Shown here one piece after another: positions 18,652 to 27,441 of a DNA stretch of 60,480 nucleotides. Numbering within the stretch: the first letter of the stretch is position 1; every line of letters starts with the position of its first letter. The stretch spans positions 1 through 60,480 of the forward strand of contig JAFQLB010000052.1 of the NCBI GenBank assembly GCA_017396675.1. The letters are read 5' to 3'. The notes below the pieces were generated by a model, which had not been told where the DNA came from, did no database searches, and saw only the letters and a program-made list of their open reading frames with translations. Made by a program: the position numbers and the translations under genes. This stretch comes from Lachnospiraceae bacterium. Its GTDB lineage: Bacteria > Bacillota > Clostridia > Lachnospirales > Lachnospiraceae.

Positions 18652-20793
18652 TTATGCAATAACAAAGTCAACGGTGCGCAGGCCTCTGTCCGCCCCCGCT
18701 ACCATGACCCGTATGGTCTGGCCCAGCTTATAACGAATATCGGTGTGGGTACCTACCATTTCGTGAGACGCTTCTTCATAGTAGAAGTAATCTCCCGGCA
18801 GGCGGGATACGTGTACCATACCTTCCACGGTGTTTGGCAGCTCCACATAAATCCCCCACTGTGTCACACCGGAAATCACACCCTCGTATTCCTCTCCCAA
18901 ATGTGCTTCCATATACTCCGCCTTCTTCAGCTTTATCGTTTCCCGCTCCGCTTCCGCGGCCCGCCGTTCCAGACGGGAAGAAGCCGATGCCGCCTCCGGC
19001 AGGAAGCTCTCATATCTTTCCATCCTGTGCAGTCTGCCCCTCAGCCAGTCCTTTACGATCCGATGAATCAAAAGATCGGGATAGCGGCGGATGGGGGAGG
19101 TGAAATGACAATAATGCTCACAGGCCAGACCGAAATGAGCCCCCTGCTGTACCGTATATTTTGCCTGCTTCATACTCCGAAGGGTCAGCCTGGAGATCAG
19201 TGCCTCCTCCGGTGTCCCCTCGATCCTGCCCAGCAGCTTTTGTATCTCCTTGGGGTGGATCTCCTTGCTTCTTACCTTCATTGGATACCCCAACGTATAG
19301 ATAAAGGATGCAAGCTTCTCCATCTTTTCCTGCTCCGGCACCTCATGGGTCCTGTAGACAAAGGGAAGCTCCAGCCAGTAAAAATGCTGCGCCACGGTCT
19401 CGTTGGCAATGAGCATGAACTCCTCTATGATTCCGGTAGCCAGGTTTCTCTCATAGGGCAGTATCTCCAGAGGACGTCCCATCTCATCCAGCCGCAGCCT
19501 GGTCTCCGGAAAATCAAAATCAATGGATCCCCGCTTCCTTCTTTTCTTGTGAAGGATGGCCGCCAGATCTCTCATTTGCTCCAGCATGGGAATCAGCTCC
19601 CCATGTCCCTCTCGTTCCCGTGGGTCTCCCTCCAGGATCTTTTTCACGGCGGTATAGGTCATTCGCTGCCGGACACAGATCACAGTCTCCTCCAGTCGGT
19701 AATCCAGCACCTCTCCCTTGGAATCAATGGTCATCAGACAGCTTACCGCCAGTCTGTCCACACCCGCATTCAAAGAACAGATCCCGTTTGACAGGCGATG
19801 GGGAAGCATGGGAATCACCCGATCTGCCAGGTAAACACTGGTTCCCCGCTTCAGAGCCTCCCTGTCCAGCGCGGAATTCTCCTGCACGTAATTGGCCACG
19901 TCCGCAATGTGGACACCCAAATGGTACAGCTCTCCCTCCTTTTCCAGGCTCACCGCATCATCCAGATCCCTGGCGTCCTCCCCGTCTATGGTCACCATGG
20001 TCAGCTGACGAAGATCGCTGCGTCCCATTCTGTCTGCCTCGGAAACCCTATCCGGTATCCTCTCCGCCTGCCGCATCACCTTTTCCGGGAATTCCGTGGG
20101 CAGATCATACCCTCTGACAATAGACAGAATGTCCACGCCGGGATCATGGATGTGTCCCAGAATCTCCAGAACCACCCCTTGGGGGTTTCTTCCCGGCATC
20201 CCCTCTTTGCTTCCTCCGTAATCCGTCAGCTTCACAACCACCTTATGTCCTTCTGCAGCACCGTGGCAATCCTCCTCCGGAATAAATACATCAAAGGGCA
20301 ATCGAGCGTTGTCCGGTATGACAAAGCCGTAATGTCGACTTTTTTGAAACGTTCCCACCAGGGTCTCCGTCCCCCGCTTCAGAATCTTTGTTACCGCAGC
20401 TTCCTGTCTTCTGCCGCTGCGGGAAGGAAGGAGCACCACCTCCACTTCATCCAGATGAAGGGCACCGTTTACCTTATCCTCCGGAATATAGAGATCCTCC
20501 TTATCGCCCTCTGCTTCCACGAACCCAAAGCCCTTTGCATGACCGATAAAGGTTCCCCTCAGTACTTCCCTGCCGCCCTTACCGCTGCCGGGATCCGACA
20601 ATGTGTACTTTCCCCGCTTGCTGATCTGAATACTGCCCTCTGCCAGCAGCTCCTCCAAGGCCCGTTTCAGCTGCGGCCTGTCCTCCGGATCTGTTTGCAG
20701 CATGATGGCCAGCTCTTTCTCCTTCATCGGTACGTAGAAATCATCCTTCATCAGGTTCAGGATAACCTGTTTTCTGTCTTTCCAGCTCTTCAT
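18652..20793 (-). CDS. rnr: Ribonuclease R
   Basis: A 713-residue 3'-5' exoribonuclease that degrades structured RNA and takes part with tmRNA/SmpB in decay of defective mRNA. The order is an N-terminal helix-turn-helix/OB region, two cold-shock domains, the RNB catalytic domain with the Asp cluster in [15 protein letters not shown] (about residue 275), and a C-terminal S1 domain ([25 protein letters not shown]). The usual lysine-rich tail after S1 is absent; the protein ends at DFVIA. It lies between secG and smpB. Confidence 0.95.
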   Translation of the reverse strand: MKSWKDRKQVILNLMKDDFYVPMKEKELAIMLQTDPEDRPQLKRALEELLAEGSIQISKRGKYTLSDPGSGKGGREVLRGTFIGHAKGFGFVEAEGDKEDLYIPEDKVNGALHLDEVEVVLLPSRSGRRQEAAVTKILKRGTETLVGTFQKSRHYGFVIPDNARLPFDVFIPEEDCHGAAEGHKVVVKLTDYGGSKEGMPGRNPQGVVLEILGHIHDPGVDILSIVRGYDLPTEFPEKVMRQAERIPDRVSEADRMGRSDLRQLTMVTIDGEDARDLDDAVSLEKEGELYHLGVHIADVANYVQENSALDREALKRGTSVYLADRVIPMLPHRLSNGICSLNAGVDRLAVSCLMTIDSKGEVLDYRLEETVICVRQRMTYTAVKKILEGDPREREGHGELIPMLEQMRDLAAILHKKRRKRGSIDFDFPETRLRLDEMGRPLEILPYERNLATGIIEEFMLIANETVAQHFYWLELPFVYRTHEVPEQEKMEKLASFIYTLGYPMKVRSKEIHPKEIQKLLGRIEGTPEEALISRLTLRSMKQAKYTVQQGAHFGLACEHYCHFTSPIRRYPDLLIHRIVKDWLRGRLHRMERYESFLPEAASASSRLERRAAEAERETIKLKKAEYMEAHLGEEYEGVISGVTQWGIYVELPNTVEGMVHVSRLPGDYFYYEEASHEMVGTHTDIRYKLGQTIRVMVAGADRGLRTVDFVIA

Positions 20794-20812
20794 ACTTCCC
20801 TCAAACGCAATA

Positions 20813-20838
20813 AAGGCACCCCTTTACAGGAGTGCCTT
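20813..20838 (-). terminator. Hairpin between secG and rnr
   Basis: An AAGGCAC/GTGCCTT stem with further C/G pairs and a short loop, then TTTATT on the minus strand. It lies 10 bp after the secG stop and 20 bp before rnr, and probably attenuates read-through from secG. Confidence 0.6.
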
Positions 20839-20848
20839 GTAGGTCTTG

Positions 20849-21082
20849 CTAGAATCTGTTAATGTTCAGGATTGCCGCGATCACAAGAAACGCGATGGCC
20901 AAATACCTGGTGATCTTCACCAAGGTTCCTTCCATGGAGCGCCCCTTATTCTTGCCCCAGTAAGTCTCTGCGGCACCGCTGAGAGCTCCCAATCCTGCAG
21001 ACTTGCCTTCCTGCATCAATACCAGTACGGTCAACACGATACATACTATGATAAAACAGATCGTTAATACGGTTCTCAACAT
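20849..21082 (-). CDS. secG: Preprotein translocase subunit SecG
   Basis: A 77-residue membrane protein with two hydrophobic helices (about 4-24 and 55-74) joined by the family segment LMQEGKSAGLGALSGAAETYWGKNKGRSMEG. It is the small non-essential subunit of the SecYEG channel that helps SecA-driven export. GGAGG lies about 11 bases before the ATG. Its place just ahead of rnr-smpB-ssrA is a conserved Firmicutes order. Confidence 0.95.
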   Translation of the reverse strand: MLRTVLTICFIIVCIVLTVLVLMQEGKSAGLGALSGAAETYWGKNKGRSMEGTLVKITRYLAIAFLVIAAILNINRF

Positions 21083-21115
21083 ATCTATTCAAACCTCCTT
21101 AGTCGTACGGACTGT

Positions 21116-21144
21116 ATTGTAACATAAGCAGACAGGGAATGCAA
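21116..21144 (-). promoter_or_regulatory. Predicted promoter of secG
   Basis: TTGCAT (21139-21144), 17 bp, TACAAT (21116-21121) on the minus strand, 34 bp upstream of the secG start and between it and the encapsulin stop. Confidence 0.7.
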
Positions 21145-21169
21145 GTAAATTTTTATGAAGGCCGAAGCA

Positions 21170-21985
21170 TTATTTTTCAAAGTTCACAATGGCCTTAGGA
21201 TTCTTGATACGAAGAGCCACCGTCTCCGTAATACGGAAATAATGATTAAACTCCTTCTGCTCCAGATAACCTACGGACAGATCCATACCCACTGCCAGAT
21301 CCATATAATGAGGCTCTGCGCAGACAAGGGCTGCCTTGCCCAGTCCAAAGGTTCCCACCGCATAGACTCTGTCATCCACCAGCTTTTTGATCCGATCGAT
21401 CTCCAGCAGGCCTACATTGGGCTGAAGACGCTGCAGATCCAGATACACGTCGGGGCTGACGATCAGAGCATACCGACCCAGCATGTTGTTGCCGGAAAAA
21501 TAGGCAATGGCATGAGCTACATTCCTGTAGGCGTCCTCTCCTGTGGACCAGTCTCCGCGCTTGATGGTATGCGTTCCCGCCGCCGTGAACAGCCCCTCCA
21601 CACCCAGCTCCTTATCTCCGTAAAGGATCAGGTTGTCCTCCTGCTTGGCACTGGCCTGTGCGGCTGCCGCAGCTGCGGCAAGATCCAGAGGATAACCGCT
21701 CTTGTCGGCCTCTGCTATGTCTCTCCAAAGCAGGGAGAAGTCCTGGTACAGCTGGGGAAGCTCCACCAGACGGCGACCTGTCACACGACCCAGATTCTTT
21801 CCGAATACCTCTTCCTTATCGGCCGTATCCACTGCCACATAGGAAGCTCCCGGTCCCAAAGGACCGTACAGATCCAGGAAACGCCGACATACCATATGCT
21901 GCTTTGCCTGACTGATAACCGCAGCATCTATCTGTGCCCATAATTCTTCCGAAACGGGGGCGTCATTTCTTGCCAAATAATCCAT
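21170..21985 (-). CDS. Family 1 encapsulin shell protein
   Basis: A 271-residue HK97-fold protein that self-assembles into a hollow protein nanocompartment. The N-terminus MDYLARNDAPVSEELWAQID matches the encapsulin family start (MDxLxRxxAPIS). The segments RRFLDLYGPLGPG, the LPQLYQDFSLLWRDI stretch and the C-terminal FRITETVALRIKNPKAIVNF are family features. The length fits the smaller T=1 shells, but size is inferred. The ATG at 21985 has AAGGAGG eight bases upstream; the frame upstream overlaps the cargo gene and is not used. It begins 22 bp after its cargo gene, so the two form an operon under a Fur-like box. Confidence 0.93.
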   Translation of the reverse strand: MDYLARNDAPVSEELWAQIDAAVISQAKQHMVCRRFLDLYGPLGPGASYVAVDTADKEEVFGKNLGRVTGRRLVELPQLYQDFSLLWRDIAEADKSGYPLDLAAAAAAAQASAKQEDNLILYGDKELGVEGLFTAAGTHTIKRGDWSTGEDAYRNVAHAIAYFSGNNMLGRYALIVSPDVYLDLQRLQPNVGLLEIDRIKKLVDDRVYAVGTFGLGKAALVCAEPHYMDLAVGMDLSVGYLEQKEFNHYFRITETVALRIKNPKAIVNFEK

Positions 21986-22007
21986 TCTCTCATCCTCCTT
22001 GTATTCT

Positions 22008-22373
22008 TTATTCCTCCACCAGACTGCCAACGGTAGGTCCCGCTGCCGGTGAGATGGGAGCTTCCTTCTTCACAATGCCAAGCTCCTCCAGCATCTCGTT
22101 TACCTCTTCTTCTCCTTCCAGGAAAAATGCCGCTTCCTTCGGATCCAGATAACGCATCAGTGTGATCAGCTCACCCACATGCACCTTCTCTTCATCTCTG
22201 ATATCTGCCAGAACCGCCTTTGCAGCCGGATCATCCGTTGCATGATAATGTGCATCATACAAAAAAATCGCCTCCAGTTCTCCCGCGATATCATGGCGAA
22301 GTGCCTGCATCAGCTCTGCATTTGACATTTTCCGGTCTACATTGCCGGGAAAGGGATTCGGAAAACCACCCAT
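22008..22373 (-). CDS. Encapsulated ferritin-like cargo protein (EncFtn type)
   Basis: A 121-residue two-helix ferritin-like protein that oxidises Fe(II) inside the encapsulin shell. Glu32, Glu62 and His65 (in GELEA and RDEEKVH) fall at the ferroxidase positions I recall for the Rhodospirillum EncFtn, whose active site forms only on dimerisation. Two positions differ from that protein: Gly replaces the entry-site Glu31, and Leu replaces Trp38. The last residues, PTVGSLVEE, after an Ala/Pro linker are the encapsulin docking peptide (compare TVGSL in known cargos). GGAGG is nine bases before the ATG at 22373. It is first in the operon. Confidence 0.92.
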   Translation of the reverse strand: MGGFPNPFPGNVDRKMSNAELMQALRHDIAGELEAIFLYDAHYHATDDPAAKAVLADIRDEEKVHVGELITLMRYLDPKEAAFFLEGEEEVNEMLEELGIVKKEAPISPAAGPTVGSLVEE

Positions 22374-22420
22374 ACTTTTAATCCTCCATTCGTAAAAATA
22401 AATGATTCCTATGCTTCCTG

Positions 22421-22451
22421 GATCAGAAGAAGCCATCGGCTTCCTCTGATC
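22421..22451 (-). promoter_or_regulatory. 5' UTR hairpin of the encapsulin operon
   Basis: Arms 22421-22434 and 22438-22451 pair at 13 of 14 positions with a 3-base loop. The predicted transcript starts near 22454, so the hairpin begins about three bases from the RNA 5' end. No T run follows, so it is not a terminator. It may protect the 5' end or act in control. Confidence 0.6.
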
Positions 22452-22460
22452 TTTACGGAG

Positions 22461-22489
22461 ATTATATCACATAGTGAAAAAGAATGCAA
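22461..22489 (-). promoter_or_regulatory. Predicted promoter of the encapsulin operon
   Basis: TTGCAT (22484-22489), 17 bp, perfect TATAAT (22461-22466) on the minus strand, about 90 bp upstream of the cargo gene start. Confidence 0.8.
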
Positions 22490-22494
22490 GTATT

Positions 22495-22513
22495 AATAAT
22501 GATAATTATTACT
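22495..22513. promoter_or_regulatory. Fur/PerR-like box upstream of the encapsulin promoter
   Basis: The 19 bases AATAATGATAATTATTACT match the Escherichia coli Fur box consensus at 15 of 19 positions and form an interrupted palindrome. The box ends five bp from the -35 hexamer. Iron- or peroxide-dependent control is inferred. Surrounding DNA is AT-rich, which lowers certainty. Confidence 0.6.
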
Positions 22514-22588
22514 ATTTTAAGAAGTAAAGAGACGGTGCATTCACACCGCCTCTCATCCTTTACCGAGATCTTCTGTTATGCCCCTTCC

Positions 22589-24709
22589 TCAGTGCAGCAC
22601 CGCGATCTCCGGTATCTGACCGATCAGGAATTCCAAATGGTAGATATCCGCTCTGTCGTACATGGCAGGACAATACATCTTCACCAGATAATCCCGCTCT
22701 GTCTGCTCCTGCATACTAAAGTGACTTCCATCCTGAGGAATGCAGGCCGCAAGGATGGCCTCAATATCTGCCGGATCGGTATAGCTGTGATAGGTCTTAT
22801 ACTCCTCCCAAATCACGACTTCTCCTGCTTCCATGGCAGCCTCTGCCGCTTCATTGTCCGTATGGATTACCTCTATGGAAGAGATCTCTCCCGGAATATA
22901 ATTATCATATGCGATCCCCGCTTCCTCAAGCGCTTCTACGGTGTGTCGGTAGCAGTCATAGATCACATACTCCCAGCGGTTGGTATAGTTGGTATTGCGC
23001 AGTCCCTCCCCATGAAGCTCCAGCGTTCCCAGCGCCCGGGATGCGTAGGTTTCCGTAAAGGATGTTTCTCTCACATCCTTGCAGTAGGCCTCGGTGACCG
23101 CCGCAAAGTCCGCTGCCTTCAGATCAAAGCTTCTCAGCCCGTTATAGAAGGAGATTTCCTCAATCTTATAGGAGGAAAGGAAGTTATCGGAAAGGATCTG
23201 CTGGGTAGCCCCTCTGTATTCCGGCAGCTGCCAAACGTCGTCAATCTGTCTTCCCGCTCCCTTAAGATCTATCCTAAGCTCCCGGTATTCAGTCTTGCCG
23301 TTCTTCAGATGATAGGCCGCGGTCAGTCCGGAATACACCCTTTGCTGATCCTCCGAACCGTACTCCATCAGGTAGGCCTCCACTTCTTCATAACTTTCCC
23401 GCTTCTCCAGCAATGCATATACCTTATCCAGATCCGTAAGACGCATCTCCTCCAGAATATAATCCTCTTCGGAGATCTCCCATCCGTCCTCTCTGATCCA
23501 GGTGTAGCTTTGATTGGTATTGTCGATGAAGAAATGAAGGGATACGCTTTCCACCTTTTCCTTATCCGGGATGTAATCATCATACCCCATCAGATCCTGC
23601 CGGAAGATCACAAAGATCAGCAAAGCGGCAGCGGCAGAAAGAAGCAGGGAAAACTTTCTTTTCACCACGCTTCGAAGATCAAACTCAAAGGCGATCTGAA
23701 GAAGCATATGGCATAAAACAGCAGTGAAAGCAATTCCGAGAATACCGAATACCGGGCTGGCGCCGGAAGCCGCATAAATTGCGATCCCGCCTCCCAGGCT
23801 TAAGGGAATCAGCAGAAGAATGCGGATGGCCTCTCCCGTTCTTGCAAAGGCAAGGGATCTGCCGCTGCTTTCATCCGGCCGTATGAGATACAGCGCAAAG
23901 ATAAGCCCCAGGGACACCGCCGCAAGCGCCGCCAAAAGCAACAGACTTTCCCCATTCACGGGTACAGTGCGATAGACATCCTCTCTGTAGGTGAAGCTCT
24001 CCGTGATCTCGGATATCCTGGTGAAGATCTCTACGGGGCTGGTCAGCGTATGCCACCAATTCTCCGAGCTTCGATAGGAATAGGTATGAAAGAAGGTCTC
24101 CTGATATATCACGAACAATCCCCGCAAGGCCACCTCATATATGTGAAAGGTTCCTAAGGCCAATACCGCTATAATGATGTTGCCTGTCATCAGAACGGCC
24201 AGTATCCCAAAATGATACAGACACAGAAATAAGGGCAGAAACAGGAGGAAGCTTTTCATTCCCTGCAGAAAAACAGTTCCCGTCAGACACCCGTAGCCTG
24301 CGGCTACGGCCATACCCAGCACCAGATTAAACAGATAACAGCCGGCAAAAATCAGTATTCCGTTGACATAAACGACGAGAAATCGAAACTGTCTGGTCAA
24401 AGGCTGACTGTGATAAAAATCCACCTTTTTCCTCTGATGCAGAAAGGCGAAGGCCTGCAGTCCCGCAAAGGAACCAAGGCACACCACAAGCACCATCAGT
24501 CCCTCCGTCAGTCCCATGCTCCGGTACACAAACATCAACAGATCCTCCTGCATGTAACCGTTTCCCAGAGAGGCCTTCATACTGTTCAGACTCAGACTCA
24601 GATACCCGGGAAAACAGAGAAACAGGGTGAGGAAGGTCACAAAAATAACCCATACTCTTCTTTTTAGATTTTCTCTCAAACTAACTAAGAATAAGTTTTT
24701 TGACATCAT
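22589..24709 (-). CDS. ABC transporter permease with large extracytoplasmic domain
   Basis: A 706-residue membrane protein. The first 400 residues hold about ten or eleven hydrophobic segments in two blocks, starting with RRVWVIFVTFLTLFLCF. Residues 425-706 are soluble with many Tyr/Glu and no membrane segment. The layout resembles the permeases paired with YtrA-type GntR regulators in Firmicutes, some carrying a DUF6449-like tail; that family name is from memory. The ATG at 24709 (or the next codon at 24706) follows GGAGG at nine bases and lies inside the ATPase gene, so the two are coupled. The substrate is unknown; drugs, peptides or cell-wall-active compounds are possible. Confidence 0.8.
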   Translation of the reverse strand: MMSKNLFLVSLRENLKRRVWVIFVTFLTLFLCFPGYLSLSLNSMKASLGNGYMQEDLLMFVYRSMGLTEGLMVLVVCLGSFAGLQAFAFLHQRKKVDFYHSQPLTRQFRFLVVYVNGILIFAGCYLFNLVLGMAVAAGYGCLTGTVFLQGMKSFLLFLPLFLCLYHFGILAVLMTGNIIIAVLALGTFHIYEVALRGLFVIYQETFFHTYSYRSSENWWHTLTSPVEIFTRISEITESFTYREDVYRTVPVNGESLLLLAALAAVSLGLIFALYLIRPDESSGRSLAFARTGEAIRILLLIPLSLGGGIAIYAASGASPVFGILGIAFTAVLCHMLLQIAFEFDLRSVVKRKFSLLLSAAAALLIFVIFRQDLMGYDDYIPDKEKVESVSLHFFIDNTNQSYTWIREDGWEISEEDYILEEMRLTDLDKVYALLEKRESYEEVEAYLMEYGSEDQQRVYSGLTAAYHLKNGKTEYRELRIDLKGAGRQIDDVWQLPEYRGATQQILSDNFLSSYKIEEISFYNGLRSFDLKAADFAAVTEAYCKDVRETSFTETYASRALGTLELHGEGLRNTNYTNRWEYVIYDCYRHTVEALEEAGIAYDNYIPGEISSIEVIHTDNEAAEAAMEAGEVVIWEEYKTYHSYTDPADIEAILAACIPQDGSHFSMQEQTERDYLVKMYCPAMYDRADIYHLEFLIGQIPEIAVLH

Positions 24710-25586
24710 AGCCTGCCACCTCCGTTTCACTGATAAAAATCTCTTCCAGAGACAGGGGCAGAACCTCGAAGAAAACAGTATCCACACAGGCAAAGCGCCC
24801 CACTATCTCCTCTCTGCTTCCCCTTGCCGTGATGGTATATAGGGAACCCCTTTTTTCCTTTTGAAGAATGTCCAGAGAACGGAAGGCTCTCTCCTCCTCC
24901 TCCGGTGTAGTAAATACACATTGGATTTTCTGAATATTACATTTCATATCCAGAAGATCCTTGCTCAGCAGGACGCCGCCCTTATGAAGCAGTCCCACAT
25001 GATCACAGATATCCTCCAGCTCACGCAGATTGTGAGAGGCAATCACCGGGGTCAATCCTCTCTGCTCCATGTGATTGGCAAAAATACTCTTCACACTTTG
25101 ACGCATCACCGGATCCAGTCCGTCAAAGGTCTCGTCACAGATCAGGTATTTGGTATTGGCACAGATCCCGCAGATCAGTGCCAGCTGCTTTTTCATCCCC
25201 TTGGAAAAGGTGGATATCTTACGCTTCCTGTCCAGATCAAATTTTTTCAGATATTCATAATACGGTGCGGAAGCAAAATTCAGATAGACGGTGCTCATGT
25301 ACTTTTCCATATCCACCGGTGTGGCATTTGCAAAAAAATACGGCTCGTCGGGAATAAAATAAAACTCCCGGAGTGCCTTCACGTTGTTAAATACCGGCTC
25401 CTCGTCAATGCTGATTTCTCCCGCATCCTGACGGATACTTCCCGCCACCATACGCAGCAGCGTGCTCTTGCCTGCACCGTTGGTTCCGATGAGACCAAAC
25501 ACATTGCCCTCCCGGATGGTCAGACTGACATTATCCACCGCCTGAATCTCCTCAAATCTCTTTGATACCTTCTCTATTCTGATCAT
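24681..25586 (-). CDS. ABC transporter ATP-binding protein
   Basis: A 301-residue ATPase with Walker A GTNGAGKST (residues 34-42), signature FSKGMKKQLAL and Walker B YLICDETFDGLDP. About 90 extra C-terminal residues follow, as in YtrB/BcrA-like exporters. Its start overlaps the GntR stop by 4 bp and its end overlaps the permease start by 29 bp. Together they form a three-gene regulator-ATPase-permease operon. Confidence 0.9.
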   Translation of the reverse strand: MIRIEKVSKRFEEIQAVDNVSLTIREGNVFGLIGTNGAGKSTLLRMVAGSIRQDAGEISIDEEPVFNNVKALREFYFIPDEPYFFANATPVDMEKYMSTVYLNFASAPYYEYLKKFDLDRKRKISTFSKGMKKQLALICGICANTKYLICDETFDGLDPVMRQSVKSIFANHMEQRGLTPVIASHNLRELEDICDHVGLLHKGGVLLSKDLLDMKCNIQKIQCVFTTPEEEERAFRSLDILQKEKRGSLYTITARGSREEIVGRFACVDTVFFEVLPLSLEEIFISETEVAGYDVKKLILS

Positions 25587-25966
25587 GTCCTATGTTCCTT
25601 CCTCCCTTCAGGCTCCATTTGCTCCAGCAGCTCCACGAATTCCCTCACTGTCATTCCAATGGCCTCTCCCTCCCGCACAACGGAGCGCATCTGCTCACGC
25701 AGCTCCTCCTTCCTGGCCTCCCGAAGCCTGCCCACGGGAGACACAAAATTCCCTCTTCCCTTCACGGTGTAGATAAACTCCTGCCGTTCCAGCTCTCCGT
25801 AGGCCTTCTGTATGGTGTTGGGATTAATGGCCAGTTCCATGGCCAGCGTCCGTACAGAAGGCAGCTTCTCATCCTCCGACAGCACGCCACGTAAGATCAG
25901 CTGCTTAAAGCGCTCCACGATCTGTTCGTAAAGAGGTCTTGCATCCTTCAAATCCAGTACAATCAT
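25583..25966 (-). CDS. GntR-family regulator, YtrA subfamily
   Basis: A 127-residue protein. An N-terminal winged helix (PLYEQIVERFKQLILRGVLSEDEKLPSVRTLAMELAINPNTIQKAY, residues 11-55) is followed by only two helices, the short effector-less form typical of YtrA regulators next to ABC transporters. The ATG at 25966 follows AGGAGG closely; the frame extends far upstream but would cross the promoter. An inverted repeat between the promoter and the start is its likely operator, so it probably represses its own operon until a signal such as antibiotic stress. Confidence 0.88.
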   Translation of the reverse strand: MIVLDLKDARPLYEQIVERFKQLILRGVLSEDEKLPSVRTLAMELAINPNTIQKAYGELERQEFIYTVKGRGNFVSPVGRLREARKEELREQMRSVVREGEAIGMTVREFVELLEQMEPEGRKEHRT

Positions 25967-25982
25967 AGCGCCTCCTCTCATT

Positions 25983-26038
25983 AAGTGTATTATCACTCCT
26001 AGTACACTTAGTATATTATAAAAGACAGCTGATGTCAA
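25983..26038 (-). promoter_or_regulatory. Promoter and operator of the GntR-ABC operon
   Basis: TTGACA (26033-26038), 17 bp, TATACT (26010-26015) on the minus strand. Immediately downstream lies an inverted repeat, AAGTGTA (25983-25989) with TACACTT (26003-26009), spaced 13 bp. A repressor bound there would block transcription initiation. AGTGTA/TACACT half-sites are usual for YtrA-type regulators. Confidence 0.7.
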
Positions 26039-26063
26039 CTGTCTTTTTGCATTCTCTGTATGT

Positions 26064-27428
26064 TTACTGCTTCTGTTTATCCGCGGCAAACACGACCCTG
26101 TCCTTACCGGTTCGCTTCGCCTCATATAACGCTGCGTCCACACGGGCGTACAGCTCTGACAGCTTCCCCGCATCCTTGGGATAAATCCCCACTCCGATAC
26201 TGACAGACAGCATCTCCAAGTCATAGGGATCACACAGCTGCCGCAGTCCCAATTGGAGAAGTTCCGCCTTTTTTCGGACGTTTTTGAGCGTACCGATATT
26301 CTGCATCAATACAAAAAACTCATCACCGCCGATCCTTCCGACCACGTCTCCCTCTCTAAAGCACCCCTTGATCTTCCTGGCCATGGCAATGAGAAACTCG
26401 TCTCCCGCCTGATGTCCCAGCGTATCATTTACCGTTTTAAAATTGTCCACATCCATCATAAACAGGGCATGCCGTCCCGCAGGATTATCTTCCAGAAGTG
26501 CTTCTATCCGCCTCATAGTGGCTGTTCTGTTAAATACACCGGTCAGACCGTCTGTTTCCGCAGCATAGAGAATATCGTTTTCCGCCTTCTTTTTGCCGTC
26601 AATATCCCGCACCATCACCATCACACACAGGTGGTCATTCTGAGGATCGATCAAAAACGATATCTCATCCCTGACCCAGCAGACGGAACCGTCTTTTCTC
26701 TTTCTCTGATACTCCAGCACCACATCTCTCCGACCGCTGTTATAGATATCCCACAATTGCTTCTGCGTAAAATTCCGATAAAAGTCGGCGGCTTCGCCCT
26801 CCTGATCTGCCGCCCCCTCCCGGGACATTCTCAGAAAAACATCGATACGGGACAGATTCTCCGTATGATAGCTGTTCACAATCTGTCTCCGCTCCGTTAC
26901 CAGCCTCCAGCTGTCCACATCGATAAAGACAGCGGCATAAGCATCCACAGGCAGATCAAAAAGATACTTCAGCTCCTGCTGAAACCGGCGATTGGCCAGA
27001 TAGGTTCTCGTAACATCCCGGCTGACACCCAGAATTCCTACCGCATACCCCTCCGGATCATAGAGAATGTATTTGGATGTGGAGGCATACCTGGCGTCTC
27101 CGTCCTTTTCCCGAAGAGGCTCCACATAATCCCGAAGATCCCTGCCGGATTCCAGAAGATTGTCATCATCCGCCACATATTGATCCGCCAATGCGGAATT
27201 CTCCAGCAGTTCATGATCTGTTAAGCCTATGACCTCCTCCACCGAGGATTTCCCCATCATCTGGGCAAAGGAAGAAGATGCAGCCACATACCTGTGATGC
27301 AAATCCTTGACAAACATCATATCTTCCGTATTTCTTAAGATAGAACGAAAGGCAGACTGAAGAATACCGTCATGATCCACATCCTTCTGTCTGACAACCT
27401 CCTGTCTGCCCGTCTCTTTTTCCGTCAT
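26064..27428 (-). CDS. PAS-GGDEF diguanylate cyclase
   Basis: A 454-residue soluble protein. An N-terminal PAS domain (about 20-135, with KDLHHRYVAASSSFAQMMGKS) is followed by a second PAS/PAC-like region (about 160-285) and a C-terminal GGDEF domain. GGDEF (about 367-371) and an REGD inhibition site five residues before it are both intact, so it should make cyclic di-GMP and be feedback-inhibited. No membrane helix is seen. It starts 13 bp after gpmI ends on the same strand and may be read through from it. It is the second probable cyclase in this window. Confidence 0.9.
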   Translation of the reverse strand: MTEKETGRQEVVRQKDVDHDGILQSAFRSILRNTEDMMFVKDLHHRYVAASSSFAQMMGKSSVEEVIGLTDHELLENSALADQYVADDDNLLESGRDLRDYVEPLREKDGDARYASTSKYILYDPEGYAVGILGVSRDVTRTYLANRRFQQELKYLFDLPVDAYAAVFIDVDSWRLVTERRQIVNSYHTENLSRIDVFLRMSREGAADQEGEAADFYRNFTQKQLWDIYNSGRRDVVLEYQRKRKDGSVCWVRDEISFLIDPQNDHLCVMVMVRDIDGKKKAENDILYAAETDGLTGVFNRTATMRRIEALLEDNPAGRHALFMMDVDNFKTVNDTLGHQAGDEFLIAMARKIKGCFREGDVVGRIGGDEFFVLMQNIGTLKNVRKKAELLQLGLRQLCDPYDLEMLSVSIGVGIYPKDAGKLSELYARVDAALYEAKRTGKDRVVFAADKQKQ

Positions 27429-27441
27429 CGAAGCTTCCTTC

